This document shows, in pieces, positions 34,215 through 44,495 of a stretch of 64,000 bases of DNA. Made by a program: the position numbers and the translations under genes. The notes below the pieces were generated by a model that worked only from the letters and a program-made list of their open reading frames with translations, searched no databases and was not told the DNA's origin. The first letter of the stretch is position 1, and every line of letters begins with the position of its first letter. Source of the stretch: Nocardia ninae NBRC 108245 (lineage in GTDB: Bacteria; Actinomycetota; Actinomycetes; Mycobacteriales; Mycobacteriaceae). The stretch spans positions 1 through 64,000 of the forward strand of contig NZ_BJXA01000007.1 of assembly GCF_007990755.1 (NCBI RefSeq), in the 5' to 3' direction.

Positions 34215-35168
34215 GTGACCAAGGACCTGACTCAGCTGGAGATCCTGACGGAACTCCAGCCGGTGGCCGAACAGAATCTGAATCGGCACCTTTCGCTGGC
34301 GCGGGAATGGCACCCGCACGACTACATCCCGTGGGACGAGGGCCGTAACTTCGCCGCGCTGGGTGGGCAGGACTGGGCACCGGAGCAGTCGAAGCTGAGC
34401 GAGGTCGCCAAGGTCGCGATGATCACCAACCTGCTCACCGAGGACAACCTGCCCTCCTATCACCGCGAGATCGCCGAGAACTTCTCCCAGGACGGCGCGT
34501 GGGGCACCTGGGTGGGCCGCTGGACCGCCGAGGAGAACCGGCACGGCATCGCCATCCGCGACTACCTGGTGGTCACCCGCGGCGTCGATCCGGTGGCCCT
34601 GGAGCAGGCCAGGATGATCCACATGACCAATGGCGTTTCGGCGCCGGACAACTGGGGCGGATTCCTGGAGAGCGTTACCTACGTGACGTTCCAGGAGCTG
34701 GCCACCCGGGTCAGTCACCGCAACACCGGCAAGGTCTGTGACGACCCGATCGCCGATCGCATGCTGCAGCGCATCGCGGCCGACGAGAACCTGCACATGA
34801 TCTTCTACCGCAACATGTGCGGCGCGGGCATCGACCTGGCGCCCGATCAGGCGATGATGGCGATCACGAAGATCCTGACCCACTTCATCATGCCCGGCGC
34901 GGGGATGCCCAACTTCCGCCGCAACGGCGTGCTGATGGCCAAGCACGGCATCTACGACCTGCGCCAGCATCTCGAGGACGTGGTGGCGCCGGTGCTCAAG
35001 CACTGGAACATCTTCGAACGCAACGACTTCGGGCCGCGCGGCGAGCAGGCGCGCGAGGAACTCGGGGTGTTCATCGAGAAGCTGGAGCAGGACGTGCTGA
35101 AGTTCGAGGAGCAGCGCGACCGCATGTTCGCCAGGGAAGCGGCGAAGGCCGCGTTGCAGCCTGCCTGA
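34215..35168 (+). CDS. desA: Acyl-ACP desaturase (DesA-type, di-iron)
   Basis: A 317-residue ferritin-like di-iron desaturase. Iron-ligand motifs are E-E-N-R-H-G (near 112) and D-E-N-L-H-M (near 193); N-L-x-T-E-D-N-L-P-S-Y-H and F-Q-E-L-A-T-R-V-S-H-R-N-T-G-K supply further conserved residues. It inserts a double bond into acyl-ACP, needed for unsaturated fatty acids and possibly mycolic-acid precursors; M. tuberculosis DesA1 is similar from memory. GTG 34215 is 5 bp from GGAGG (34205-34209). A large imperfect palindrome follows the stop by 5 bp. Confidence 0.87.
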   Translation: MTKDLTQLEILTELQPVAEQNLNRHLSLAREWHPHDYIPWDEGRNFAALGGQDWAPEQSKLSEVAKVAMITNLLTEDNLPSYHREIAENFSQDGAWGTWVGRWTAEENRHGIAIRDYLVVTRGVDPVALEQARMIHMTNGVSAPDNWGGFLESVTYVTFQELATRVSHRNTGKVCDDPIADRMLQRIAADENLHMIFYRNMCGAGIDLAPDQAMMAITKILTHFIMPGAGMPNFRRNGVLMAKHGIYDLRQHLEDVVAPVLKHWNIFERNDFGPRGEQAREELGVFIEKLEQDVLKFEEQRDRMFAREAAKAALQPA

Positions 35169-35173
35169 CCACT

Positions 35174-35247
35174 CGAACAGCCGCACAGCTTCCGGCTTTC
35201 CGCACCGCGATACGCATGCGGGAGGCCAGAACTTGTGCGGCTGTTCG
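35174..35247. repeat. 74-bp imperfect palindrome, degenerate third family member
   Basis: The outer arms pair perfectly for 14 bp (CGAACAGCCGCACA with its complement). The stem continues to 35204/35217 with a few mismatches and G-T pairs; the central 12 nt are unpaired. Inner sequences (CCGCACAGCTT, TTTCCGCAC, CGCATGCGGGA, TTGTGCGG) match the order of elements in the 10.7 and 11.8 kb palindromes. It lies between the convergent stops of desA (35168) and birA (35260), so it may act as a bidirectional terminator. Confidence 0.8.
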
Positions 35248-35259
35248 GTTTTCGATGCG

Positions 35260-36060
35260 TCAGTAGCCGGCGCGCAGGTGGGTGACGTCGCCCGCGGAGA
35301 CCGGCTGGTCGCCGATCAACAGTCGGCCCGCGTCGTCGATGTCGGTGGCGATGCCGGTCAATGTCTGGCCACCGGGAAGTTCGGCGCGCACCTCGGCACC
35401 CAGCGTCGCGCATCGCTCGCGGTAGGCGGCGGCGAGGTCGGCCGTCTGCCAACCGGCGTCGTGCCACGCGGTGAAGCGGCGGGCGAATTCGGTCAGCATC
35501 GACTGCACGATCAGCGTCCGGTCGGTCACCTCGGCCCCGGCAACGGTGAGCGAAATGGCATGCGGCACCGGCAGTTCGGCCTCGGTGAGGCTGACGTTCA
35601 GCCCCACGCCGACGACCACCGCCGGTACCTCGTTGCCCGACGCGACCTCAGCCAGGATGCCCGCCACTTTGCGGCCATCGATCAGCACATCGTTGGGCCA
35701 CTTGAGGTTCGCGGCGACACCGGCCGTCGCGCGCAGTGCGTCCACCACGGCGACGCCGGTGAGCAACGGCAGCCAGCCGAGCACCGCGGGCTCGATGCCG
35801 GGCAGCCGCACCAGCAGCGACATCGAGATCTGGGCTCGCGGTGGGCTGACCCACGTGCGTGCGTGTCGGCCACGCCCTTGCTCCTGCGCCTCTGCAAGGA
35901 GTACCGCGCGATCGGCGTCCGGTTCGCCTGCTCGCGCGATCAGGTCCGCGTTGGTGGACCCGGTCGACTCCACCACCTCGATGTGGCGGAAGAACGACAG
36001 CTCGGGCGATTCGATGAGACTGCGTCGCAACTGCTCTGCAGCCAAAGGGGACCTGGTCAC
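35260..36060 (-). CDS. birA: Biotin-[acetyl-CoA-carboxylase] ligase
   Basis: A 266-residue BirA without an N-terminal DNA-binding domain, so it is a ligase only. Motifs: S-T-N-A-D-L near 35, the biotinoyl-AMP loop G-R-G-R-H-A-R-T-W at 63-71, L-K-W-P-N-D-V-L-I-D-G-R-K-V-A-G-I-L near 120, and G-V-G-L-N-V. It would biotinylate the Lys of AccA3 encoded 6 kb away. Placement between the PH-domain gene and accD5 matches Rv3279c. Confidence 0.93.
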   Translation of the reverse strand: MTRSPLAAEQLRRSLIESPELSFFRHIEVVESTGSTNADLIARAGEPDADRAVLLAEAQEQGRGRHARTWVSPPRAQISMSLLVRLPGIEPAVLGWLPLLTGVAVVDALRATAGVAANLKWPNDVLIDGRKVAGILAEVASGNEVPAVVVGVGLNVSLTEAELPVPHAISLTVAGAEVTDRTLIVQSMLTEFARRFTAWHDAGWQTADLAAAYRERCATLGAEVRAELPGGQTLTGIATDIDDAGRLLIGDQPVSAGDVTHLRAGY

Positions 36061-36111
36061 AGGGGCAGGCTACTTGGTGCGGGGTAGTCCGCCCGACGAG
36101 GTCGTATGCGA

Positions 36112-36297
36112 CTAACCGACGAGCAGGTAGTCGATACTCGGTGCGCGGGCCGCACCGTCGACGCCCTCTGCATCGCTGGGCGCCGTCTCGGTCCGGAAAT
36201 CCGGGTCGACTACCGTCGGCTCGGTCTCGAACTCGTGCCAGCTCGTCCATGACGCCGCGGCCGCGTGTTCCGCGACGGTCTTGCTCCATTCCCACAT
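36112..36297 (-). CDS. Small Trp-rich hypothetical protein, 61 aa
   Basis: A 61-residue polypeptide beginning [11 protein letters not shown] and ending Y-L-L-V-G; acidic in its second half, with no membrane span. The start is decided by the ribosome binding site GGGGGAGGAG, about 8 bp before ATG 36297. The frame is open up to 36450, but without a second good site. The gene is divergent from accD5 and lies 51 bp upstream of birA on the same strand, so it may be translated from the birA transcript. No family is recognised. Confidence 0.55.
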   Translation of the reverse strand: MWEWSKTVAEHAAAASWTSWHEFETEPTVVDPDFRTETAPSDAEGVDGAARAPSIDYLLVG

Positions 36298-36491
36298 ATC
36301 TGGGCTCCTCCCCCTGAGCACGAAAACTGGACTCCTCCAGGCTAACTGGACACCCATGGCGGCCGATACCGATTTTCTACCGGCGCAAACGCGCCAAAAC
36401 ACCTGGAATCGCGCTACCACATGGCGATCTAGCTGCGCTTTTTTACCCACCGGTAGCCCCTACTGGGTTAGTGGGAAGCACTGCTACTGGT

Positions 36492-36497
36492 TACACT
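36492..36497 (+). promoter_or_regulatory. -10 element TACACT of accD5
   Basis: TACACT ends 8 nt before the accD5 ATG (36506). The same hexamer stands 7 nt before the gtrA-like start at 30905. CGGAG between it and the ATG is too close to be a good ribosome binding site, so a leaderless or near-leaderless message is likely. Confidence 0.4.
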
Positions 36498-36505
36498 CCG
36501 GAGCC

Positions 36506-38146
<1,641 letters not shown>

Positions 38147-38218
38147 TTCAGACCGCAACACCCGGTTGGGGTACAGCGATACCCTCGGTATGCCGCGCAC
38201 ACTGGTTACAGAGAAGCA

Positions 38219-38311
38219 ATGAGTGGATCCGAGGGTGATCGCATCACCCGTCCGCTGGTTTCACATCAGGGAACACGCCTGATCAGGCAAAGAGAGGATC
38301 TGGCACTGTGA
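38219..38311 (+). CDS. Possible 30-aa leader peptide coupled to accE
   Basis: An ATG at 38219, preceded by AGAGAAG, opens a 30-codon frame (starting M-S-G-S-E-G-D-R-I-T) whose TGA overlaps the GTG of accE as GTGA, the same coupling used by real genes here. Codons such as AGG, AGA and ACA are unusual for this genome, which argues against a conserved protein. It may be a translated leader or chance. Confidence 0.25.
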   Translation: MSGSEGDRITRPLVSHQGTRLIRQREDLAL

Positions 38312-38646
38312 CGACCGTGGCAGAAGAAGATGTTTTGACCGCCGCCGAACTGGACCTGACCGTCGGCTCGCTCGACGACGAGGTCGAGGCGGCGCACAAC
38401 GTCGACGGGTCAGCGGCGACCGAGTCCGCGGCCGAGGCGGCCAAGCCGTTCTTCACCGTCGTGAAGGGCAACCCGAGCGACGAGGAGATCGCGGCGCTGG
38501 TCTGCGTGCTGACCGCGGCCGCGAACGACAGCGCGGCCGGTCCGTCCGGCCCGCCGGACATGTGGGGCCGCCCCACCTTCATGCACCGGGGCACCTCCCC
38601 GTTCTCCCCCTACGCCTTCCCACAGCTGTCGCACCTGCGCGGGTGA
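38308..38646 (+). CDS. accE: Acyl-CoA carboxylase epsilon subunit
   Basis: A 112-residue protein with an acidic N-terminal half and the conserved C-terminal epsilon region F-F-T-V-V-K-G-N-P-S-D-E-E-I-A-A-L-V, ending with a W-G-R-P segment. In mycobacteria and streptomycetes this small subunit joins AccA3 and AccD5 and raises activity. The start is GTG 38308. The gene overlaps maf by GTGA at its 3' end. It is longer at the N-terminus than many epsilon subunits, which is common in Corynebacteriales. Confidence 0.87.
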   Translation: MTTVAEEDVLTAAELDLTVGSLDDEVEAAHNVDGSAATESAAEAAKPFFTVVKGNPSDEEIAALVCVLTAAANDSAAGPSGPPDMWGRPTFMHRGTSPFSPYAFPQLSHLRG

Positions 38647-39275
38647 AGTTCGTCCTCGCCTCCGCATCCCCGGCCCGCCGGGAGGTGCTGCGCTCGGCGG
38701 GCATCGACCCGATCGTCCGGGTGTCCGACGTGGACGAGGACGCGATCGCGGCCGCGCTGCCCGAGGGCACCGCACCCGACGTTGTCGTCGTCGAACTGGC
38801 CAGGGCGAAAGCCGCGGCGGTCGCCGCCACAATTCCCGAACTCGCCGCCGATTGTGTTGTCGTCGGCTGTGATTCGATGCTGCTGGTGGACGGCGAGCTA
38901 CAGGGCAAGCCGCACACCGCCGAGGTGGCCAGGGCCCGCTGGGGCGAAATGGCCGGGCGCAGCGCCGATCTGGTGACCGGGCACTGCGTCCTTCGCCTCC
39001 AAGACGGCCGCATCATCGCCGAAGCGATCGACTGCAGTTCCACCACAGTGCATTTCGCCAAACCGGAGCCCGACGAGCTGGACGCCTACATCGCCACCGG
39101 CGAACCGCTGCAGGTGGCGGGCGCGTTCACCCTCGACGGGCTCGGCGGCTGGTTCGTCGACCGCATCGACGGCGATCCGTCGAGCGTGATCGGGATCGGG
39201 CTACCACTGCTGCGCCGACTGCTTGGCGACGTTGGGGTCGCCGTTACGCAGTTGTGGGGCCACCCGGCCGGCTGA
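38643..39275 (+). CDS. maf: Maf-family nucleoside triphosphate pyrophosphatase
   Basis: A 210-residue Maf protein: L-A-S-A-S-P-A-R-R-E-V-L near the start, G-C-D-S-M-L in the middle, K-P-H-T, and G-A-F-T-L-D-G-L-G-G-W-F near 170. It hydrolyses non-canonical or excess NTPs such as dTTP or UTP. GTG 38643 overlaps the accE stop. The last 75 bp overlap the end of the convergent regulator gene, an unusually long overlap. Position matches Rv3282. Confidence 0.92.
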   Translation: MKFVLASASPARREVLRSAGIDPIVRVSDVDEDAIAAALPEGTAPDVVVVELARAKAAAVAATIPELAADCVVVGCDSMLLVDGELQGKPHTAEVARARWGEMAGRSADLVTGHCVLRLQDGRIIAEAIDCSSTTVHFAKPEPDELDAYIATGEPLQVAGAFTLDGLGGWFVDRIDGDPSSVIGIGLPLLRRLLGDVGVAVTQLWGHPAG

Positions 39276-40061
39276 CGGCGGCGCGATCAGCGGCTCCGAG
39301 CCGCCGGTGTCCCCTACCGCGGGCACCGTGGCGACCTCGCGGTTGTCCGGCTCGCGCCGCAGCTCCGTTTCCCGGCGCAGTTCGGTGTCGCGACGCAGTT
39401 CCGTCTCCCGGCGCGTGTCCTGCTCGCGCCGCGCCAGCATCTCCAGCCGGACCACACACAGTTCCGGCTCGACGAACGGGTGCAGGCGCACATTCACGTC
39501 GCCGCGCGCGCCGTTGCGGTCCAAGACCTCTTTGATCAGACCCAGGTGCACACCGCACACCACCTCGGAGTGGGTGCGCGCGAGCTCCCGCAGCGGGCAG
39601 GCGGTCAACCGGATCAGCGCCTGCTCGGCGGTCTCGTTCGGATCGCGTTCCGGCGCGAAGCCCAGCTCCGAAAGCAGCGTCATGGTGACGTCTTTGGCGT
39701 CCTCCAGCGACTCGACCCGATGGTCACCGGCGTCCAGTTTCGCGCCCCAGGCCCGGCCTGCCGCGATGGCCGCCTCGGACCGCCGACGCGGATCGGGGCC
39801 GAGTTGATCGGCGAGCACCTGCGCGAGTTCCTGATAACCGACCGATCGCTGCACCGCGCTGTAACCGATGCGCGGACGTCCGCGACCGCGGGGCGGTTGC
39901 TGAAATTGCCGCACCAGGGATTCCCGGGTGAGCACGTCCAGATGAAACCGAACCGTGGTGACGTGTTGTCCGGTGATTCTGGCCAGTTCCTGGGCGTCGA
40001 GAGGCTCGCTGGCGCCACGTAGGATCGCGAGCAGTCGCCGCCGCGGCCAAGAATCGGACAT
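39201..40061 (-). CDS. Winged-helix transcription regulator with a Cys/His cluster and C-terminal repeats
   Basis: A 286-residue protein. The N-terminal winged helix (about 8-65) has L-A-R-I-T-G-Q-H-V-T-T-V-R-F-H-L-D-V-L. The middle (about 150-185) has T-A-C-P-L-R-E-L-A-R-T-H-S-E-V-V-C-G-V-H, a spacing (C-x13-C-x2-H) also seen in SufR/DeoR-like regulators, where such residues bind metal or an Fe-S centre. Residues about 214-236 are four tandem copies of a six-residue unit (R-R-E/D-T-E-L). The last 25 codons overlap maf on the other strand. It is divergent from sseA, whose expression it may control. Confidence 0.72.
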   Translation of the reverse strand: MSDSWPRRRLLAILRGASEPLDAQELARITGQHVTTVRFHLDVLTRESLVRQFQQPPRGRGRPRIGYSAVQRSVGYQELAQVLADQLGPDPRRRSEAAIAAGRAWGAKLDAGDHRVESLEDAKDVTMTLLSELGFAPERDPNETAEQALIRLTACPLRELARTHSEVVCGVHLGLIKEVLDRNGARGDVNVRLHPFVEPELCVVRLEMLARREQDTRRETELRRDTELRRETELRREPDNREVATVPAVGDTGGSEPLIAPPSAGRVAPQLRNGDPNVAKQSAQQW

Positions 40062-40227
40062 AGCTCACCCCTCCTCCCGGGAGACTTTATCGGATGCAGG
40101 TGCGATTTATTCGCTCATTCAGCCGATTTGTGATCTGAAACGAGAGTCACTAACGCCTCACACATACCATCGCTGTGAGACCCGAACCGTAGAAACTACC
40201 GTCTACCACGCGTGAAGGACCCACATC

Positions 40228-41193
40228 GTGCCCGCTGCTCCGGACCCACATCCCTCATTCGGTTCTTACGCACATCCTCACCGACTAGTAACCACAGAGT
40301 GGCTGTCGGCAAACATCGGCACGTCGGGACTCAAGATCGTCGAGTCCAACGAGGACATATTGCTCTATGACATCGGGCATGTTCCCGGCGCGATCAAGAT
40401 CGATTGGCGGGGCGATCTGAACGATCCGGTCACTCGTGACTACATCGACGGTGCCCGATTCACCGAGTTGATGCGCGCCAAGGGAATCGAGCGAGACGAT
40501 ACCGTGGTCATCTACGGGGACCGGGGCAACGCGCAGGCGGCGCACACATTGTGGGTTTTCACTTTGTTCGGACACCAGGATGTGCGGTTGCTGGACGGCG
40601 GTCGCGGCGCCTGGATTTCCGAGGAACGCGACACCACCTTCGACACCCCGCACCTCACCCCCAGCGACTATCCGGCCGTCACCCGCGACGACAGCACCGT
40701 GCGGGCGTTCCGCGAGGACGTCCTCGCCCACCTCGGCAAGCCGCTGATCGACGTGCGTTCGCCCGAGGAATACTCCGGCGAGCTCATCCACCCGTCGCCC
40801 GACCACCGCCCCCCATCGAATCGCTACGCAATGCTGGCCCTCGAGCCGATCAACCCCGAGGACACGGCGTTGCGCGGCGGGCACATCCCCACCGCCGCGA
40901 ACATTCCGTGGACCGAGGCGTTCCACAACGACGGCCGCTTCCGCCCCCGCGCCGAGTTGGACGCGATCTACGGCACGCTGGGCGCCGCGGACGATCTGAT
41001 CGTCTACAGCCGTGTCGGCGAACGTTCCAGCCACACCTGGTTCGTGCTGACCTATCTGCTCGGGTTCGACACCGTCCGTAATTACGACGGCTCGTGGACC
41101 GAGTGGGGCAACTCGGTGCGCATGCCGATCGCCAAGGGGACTGAACCCGGTGCGGCACCGGCCGGTACCGGCCGCCGTGGCCGCGGCAGGTAG
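40228..41193 (+). CDS. sseA: SseA-type sulfurtransferase homologue, catalytic Cys replaced by Ser
   Basis: A 321-residue two-domain rhodanese. The N-domain has [19 protein letters not shown] and W-V-F-T-L-F-G-H. The C-domain has I-D-V-R-S-P-E-E-Y and R-G-G-H-I-P-T-A. The active-site loop reads V-Y-S261[10 protein letters not shown] (codon AGC at 41008-41010), where M. tuberculosis SseA, from memory, has V-Y-C-R-I-G-E-R-S-S. Without the Cys no persulfide can form, so the protein may be inactive or serve another role. Otherwise the frame is full length. It is placed as Rv3283, between maf and accA3. Confidence 0.85.
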   Translation: MPAAPDPHPSFGSYAHPHRLVTTEWLSANIGTSGLKIVESNEDILLYDIGHVPGAIKIDWRGDLNDPVTRDYIDGARFTELMRAKGIERDDTVVIYGDRGNAQAAHTLWVFTLFGHQDVRLLDGGRGAWISEERDTTFDTPHLTPSDYPAVTRDDSTVRAFREDVLAHLGKPLIDVRSPEEYSGELIHPSPDHRPPSNRYAMLALEPINPEDTALRGGHIPTAANIPWTEAFHNDGRFRPRAELDAIYGTLGAADDLIVYSRVGERSSHTWFVLTYLLGFDTVRNYDGSWTEWGNSVRMPIAKGTEPGAAPAGTGRRGRGR

Positions 41194-41353
41194 CGCACGC
41201 ACGCCTTTCCGCATGACAGGCCGAGTGTGATCCACGACCTACTGATCAGTAGGACTGGCCGAGTGCGCCGTCTGTTGGCAGACTGCCTACACTCGCCCGA
41301 GACGTAGTTTCGTCGACCACGGGGCGACCAAAAGATTGCACACAGGAGGCTCA

Positions 41354-43159
41354 GTGCCCAGCCATGCCAGCGCACGGATCACGAAGGTACTCGTAGCTAA
41401 CCGAGGCGAGATCGCCGTGCGCGTTATCCGGGCTGCCAAGGACGCGGGCCTCGGCAGCGTCGCGGTATACGCGGAGCCCGATGCCGATGCCCCCTTCGTG
41501 AAGCTCGCCGACGAGGCGTTCGCCCTCGGCGGCCAGACCTCGGCCGAGTCGTACCTTGTCTTCGACAAGATCCTCGATGCCGCGTCGCGCTCCGGCGCCG
41601 ACGCCATCCACCCCGGCTACGGATTCCTCTCCGAGAACGCCGACTTCGCCCAGGCCGTCATCGACGCGGGGCTGATCTGGATCGGCCCCTCGCCGCAGTC
41701 CATCCGCGACCTCGGCGACAAGGTCACCGCCCGGCACATCGCCGAGCGCGCCAAGGCCCCGATGGCCGCGGGCACCAAGGACCCGGTGAAGAACGCCGAC
41801 GAGGTCGTCGCCTTCGCCAAGGAATACGGCGTGCCGGTCGCGATCAAGGCCGCCTTCGGTGGCGGTGGCCGCGGCATGAAGGTCGCGCACACCATCGAGG
41901 AGATCCCCGAGCTGTTCGACTCGGCCACCCGCGAGGCGGTCGCCGCGTTCGGTCGCGGTGAGTGCTTCGTCGAGCAGTACCTGGACAAGGCTCGCCACGT
42001 CGAGGCGCAGGTCATCGCCGACAAGCACGGCAACGTGGTGGTCGCCGGTACCCGCGACTGCTCGCTGCAGCGCCGTTTCCAGAAGCTCGTCGAGGAGGCG
42101 CCCGCGCCGTTCCTGTCCGACGAGGTGCGCGCGAAGATCCACGCCTCCGCGAAGGCGATCTGCCGGGAAGCCGGCTACTACGGCGCGGGCACGGTCGAGT
42201 ACCTGGTGCAGGGCGAGACGGTGTCGTTCCTCGAGGTGAACACCCGGCTGCAGGTCGAGCACCCGGTCACCGAAGAGACCGCGGGTATCGACCTGGTGCG
42301 CCAGCAGTTCCGCATCGCCAACGGCGACGAACTGACCATCACCGAGGACCCGACCCCGCGCGGTCACTCGTTCGAATTCCGGATCAACGGTGAGGACGCC
42401 GGTCGCGGCTTCCTGCCCGCGCCCGGCCCGGTCTCGGTGTACCGCGAGCCCAGCGGCCCCGGCGTGCGCGTGGACTCCGGCGTGGTGGAAGGCAGCGTGA
42501 TCGGCGGGCAGTTCGACTCGATGCTGGCCAAGCTGATCGTCACCGGCGAGAACCGCACTCAGGCGCTCGAGCGGGCCCGGCGCGCGCTGGCCGAGTTCGA
42601 GGTCGACGGGCTGGCCACGGTCATCCCGTTCCACCGGGCGATCGTCGAGGACCCCGCGTTCATCGGTGACGGCAGCAAGTTCGACGTCTACACCAAGTGG
42701 ATCGAGAACGAGTGGACCAACACCGTCGAGCCGTTCACCGGCGGTGCACCGGCCGACGAGGACGACGAGGACCTGCCCCGGCAGAAGGTGGTCGTCGAGG
42801 TCGGCGGCCGTCGCGTCGAGGTCTCGCTGCCCGGCCAGTTCAGCCTCGGTGGTGGCGCTGTCGCCGCCGCGGGCAACGGCGCCGGGGTGATCCGCAAGAA
42901 GCCCAAGCCGCGCAAGCGGGGCGGCGCGGCCGGCGGTGCCGCCTCCGGTGACGCCGTCACCGCGCCCATGCAGGGCACCGTCGTGAAGGTGGCCGTCGAA
43001 GAGGGCCAGTCCGTCGAAGCGGGCGACCTGATCGTGGTGCTCGAGGCCATGAAGATGGAGAACCCGGTCAACGCGCACAAGGCGGGTGTGGTCACCGGCC
43101 TGGCCGTCGAGGCGGGCGCCGCGATCACCCAGGGCACGGTGCTCGCCGAAATCAAGTGA
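41354..43159 (+). CDS. accA3: Acyl-CoA carboxylase alpha subunit (biotin carboxylase plus BCCP)
   Basis: A 601-residue protein. The biotin carboxylase domain (1-460) has [11 protein letters not shown] at the start, the Gly-rich ATP loop [11 protein letters not shown], and [15 protein letters not shown] linker is followed by the biotinyl domain with E-A-M-K567-M-E-N. It carboxylates biotin and serves AccD-type transferases, here AccD5/AccE. GTG 41354 follows AGGAGG at 41344-41349. The lead is about 160 bp from sseA. It is the likely target of BirA encoded upstream. Confidence 0.94.
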   Translation: MPSHASARITKVLVANRGEIAVRVIRAAKDAGLGSVAVYAEPDADAPFVKLADEAFALGGQTSAESYLVFDKILDAASRSGADAIHPGYGFLSENADFAQAVIDAGLIWIGPSPQSIRDLGDKVTARHIAERAKAPMAAGTKDPVKNADEVVAFAKEYGVPVAIKAAFGGGGRGMKVAHTIEEIPELFDSATREAVAAFGRGECFVEQYLDKARHVEAQVIADKHGNVVVAGTRDCSLQRRFQKLVEEAPAPFLSDEVRAKIHASAKAICREAGYYGAGTVEYLVQGETVSFLEVNTRLQVEHPVTEETAGIDLVRQQFRIANGDELTITEDPTPRGHSFEFRINGEDAGRGFLPAPGPVSVYREPSGPGVRVDSGVVEGSVIGGQFDSMLAKLIVTGENRTQALERARRALAEFEVDGLATVIPFHRAIVEDPAFIGDGSKFDVYTKWIENEWTNTVEPFTGGAPADEDDEDLPRQKVVVEVGGRRVEVSLPGQFSLGGGAVAAAGNGAGVIRKKPKPRKRGGAAGGAASGDAVTAPMQGTVVKVAVEEGQSVEAGDLIVVLEAMKMENPVNAHKAGVVTGLAVEAGAAITQGTVLAEIK

Positions 43160-43251
43160 GGTCGAGTCGGTTCGGCGCGCGCCGGGCCGATACGACCAGG
43201 TAGTGCTCGCGTAAACGCAGGGCGAATACCGCTTCGGGCGGGCGCTGGACC

Positions 43252-44226
43252 ATGACGTCCGCGCCCGCTCTGTCGTATCGTGGTCCGGTGACCAGTACGT
43301 CGAGCGTCTCCGCCGTCGCGGAGATTATCCGCGCCCGCCGTGCGGCGGGGAGTCGCGCCGACGGACATCGGCTGGTACTCGTCGTCGAAGGTGGCGGTAG
43401 TCGCGGGGTCTACTCGAGCGGGATGGTCTCGGCCATCGAGGAACTCGGACTCGGCACGGTTTTCGACGCCGTCTACGGCACCTCGGCCGGAGCGATCAAC
43501 GGCGCCTGGCTGCTGGGTGGACGCGCCGTCGCGGGCATGCGTTCCTGGACCGATCCGGCGATCATGCGCCGCGCCATCGACCCGACCCGGCTGCTGCGCG
43601 GACGGCCCGCCTTCGACCTGCGATACCTGGTGCATCAGGTCTACGACGGGATCGAGCCGATGGATTTCCCGGCGATCCTGGCCAACCCCACCACCTTTCA
43701 CCCCATCGCCACCGACATCCGCACCGGACGCGCGGTGGACCTGCACCCGTACATCGTGGACAAGCGCACCCTCATGCGCGCGCTGCGGGCCTCCGCGGGG
43801 CTGCCCATCCTCGCCGGACCGCCGGTCCCGCTCGGCGGTTCGCACTACTTCGACGGTGGCCTCACCGAAACCGTCCCCATCCGCACCGCCGTTCGCTGCG
43901 GTGCCACGCATGCACTCGTCCTGCGCACCCGTCGCATCGACGAACAACGCCCGCCCGCGTCTCTGCTGCACCGTGTCGTCGGCGGCGGATATCTGCGCGC
44001 CACCGCGCCCGGCGCCTACCGCGCCTGGATACAACGCCCGCACCAGCAGGCCATCGAGGACCGCGCCCTCGCCGAACTCGGTGACGCCGTCCTGCAGATC
44101 CATCCGCCCCTCGGCTCCCCCGACATCGACAGCGCCGCACGCGACACCACCCTGCTCGCCGAGGCGCTCGCTATCGGCCGCAACGCGGTCCACACCGCGC
44201 TGTCCGACAACGCCCGCGTTGCCTGA
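43252..44226 (+). CDS. Patatin-like phospholipase
   Basis: A 324-residue protein with the patatin catalytic set: oxyanion loop G47-G-G-S-R-G, nucleophile Ser78 in G-T-S-A-G, and catalytic Asp201 in D-G-G. It would hydrolyse acyl esters of phospholipids or other lipids; no signal peptide is seen, so it is probably cytoplasmic or membrane-associated. Start ATG 43252 or GTG 43288 are both possible. It ends 269 bp before the convergent kinase gene. The gap holds GC-rich imperfect repeats but no gene or clear terminator. Confidence 0.83.
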   Translation: MTSAPALSYRGPVTSTSSVSAVAEIIRARRAAGSRADGHRLVLVVEGGGSRGVYSSGMVSAIEELGLGTVFDAVYGTSAGAINGAWLLGGRAVAGMRSWTDPAIMRRAIDPTRLLRGRPAFDLRYLVHQVYDGIEPMDFPAILANPTTFHPIATDIRTGRAVDLHPYIVDKRTLMRALRASAGLPILAGPPVPLGGSHYFDGGLTETVPIRTAVRCGATHALVLRTRRIDEQRPPASLLHRVVGGGYLRATAPGAYRAWIQRPHQQAIEDRALAELGDAVLQIHPPLGSPDIDSAARDTTLLAEALAIGRNAVHTALSDNARVA

Positions 44227-44495
44227 CCTTTCGCGCGCCGCCTGCCCCTTCGCGCGGCGCCGGACCGCCGCCCGCGTCGCCTGACCGGATCCCGCGCCGC
44301 CAGACCGATCCACCGATCCCGCGCGCACCTACCGACCGCGCACACCTTGCCGCGCAGCCGTTTCCCGGCCGCATGCCCCGGTTCCTCCACCCGCCACAAT
44401 GTGATCTCGCGACCATCCCGGCAACAGACAGCGACGAGCATCTGCGGCCTACGAAAGGGTGAAGCTCGTCAAGACCGTCCGGGTCGAGCGACAGG

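Noticed and set aside
44227-44495. A possible small gene or terminator between the patatin gene and the kinase gene
   Set aside because: Only GC-rich imperfect repeats are seen; no start with a ribosome binding site and no exact stem longer than a few base pairs.
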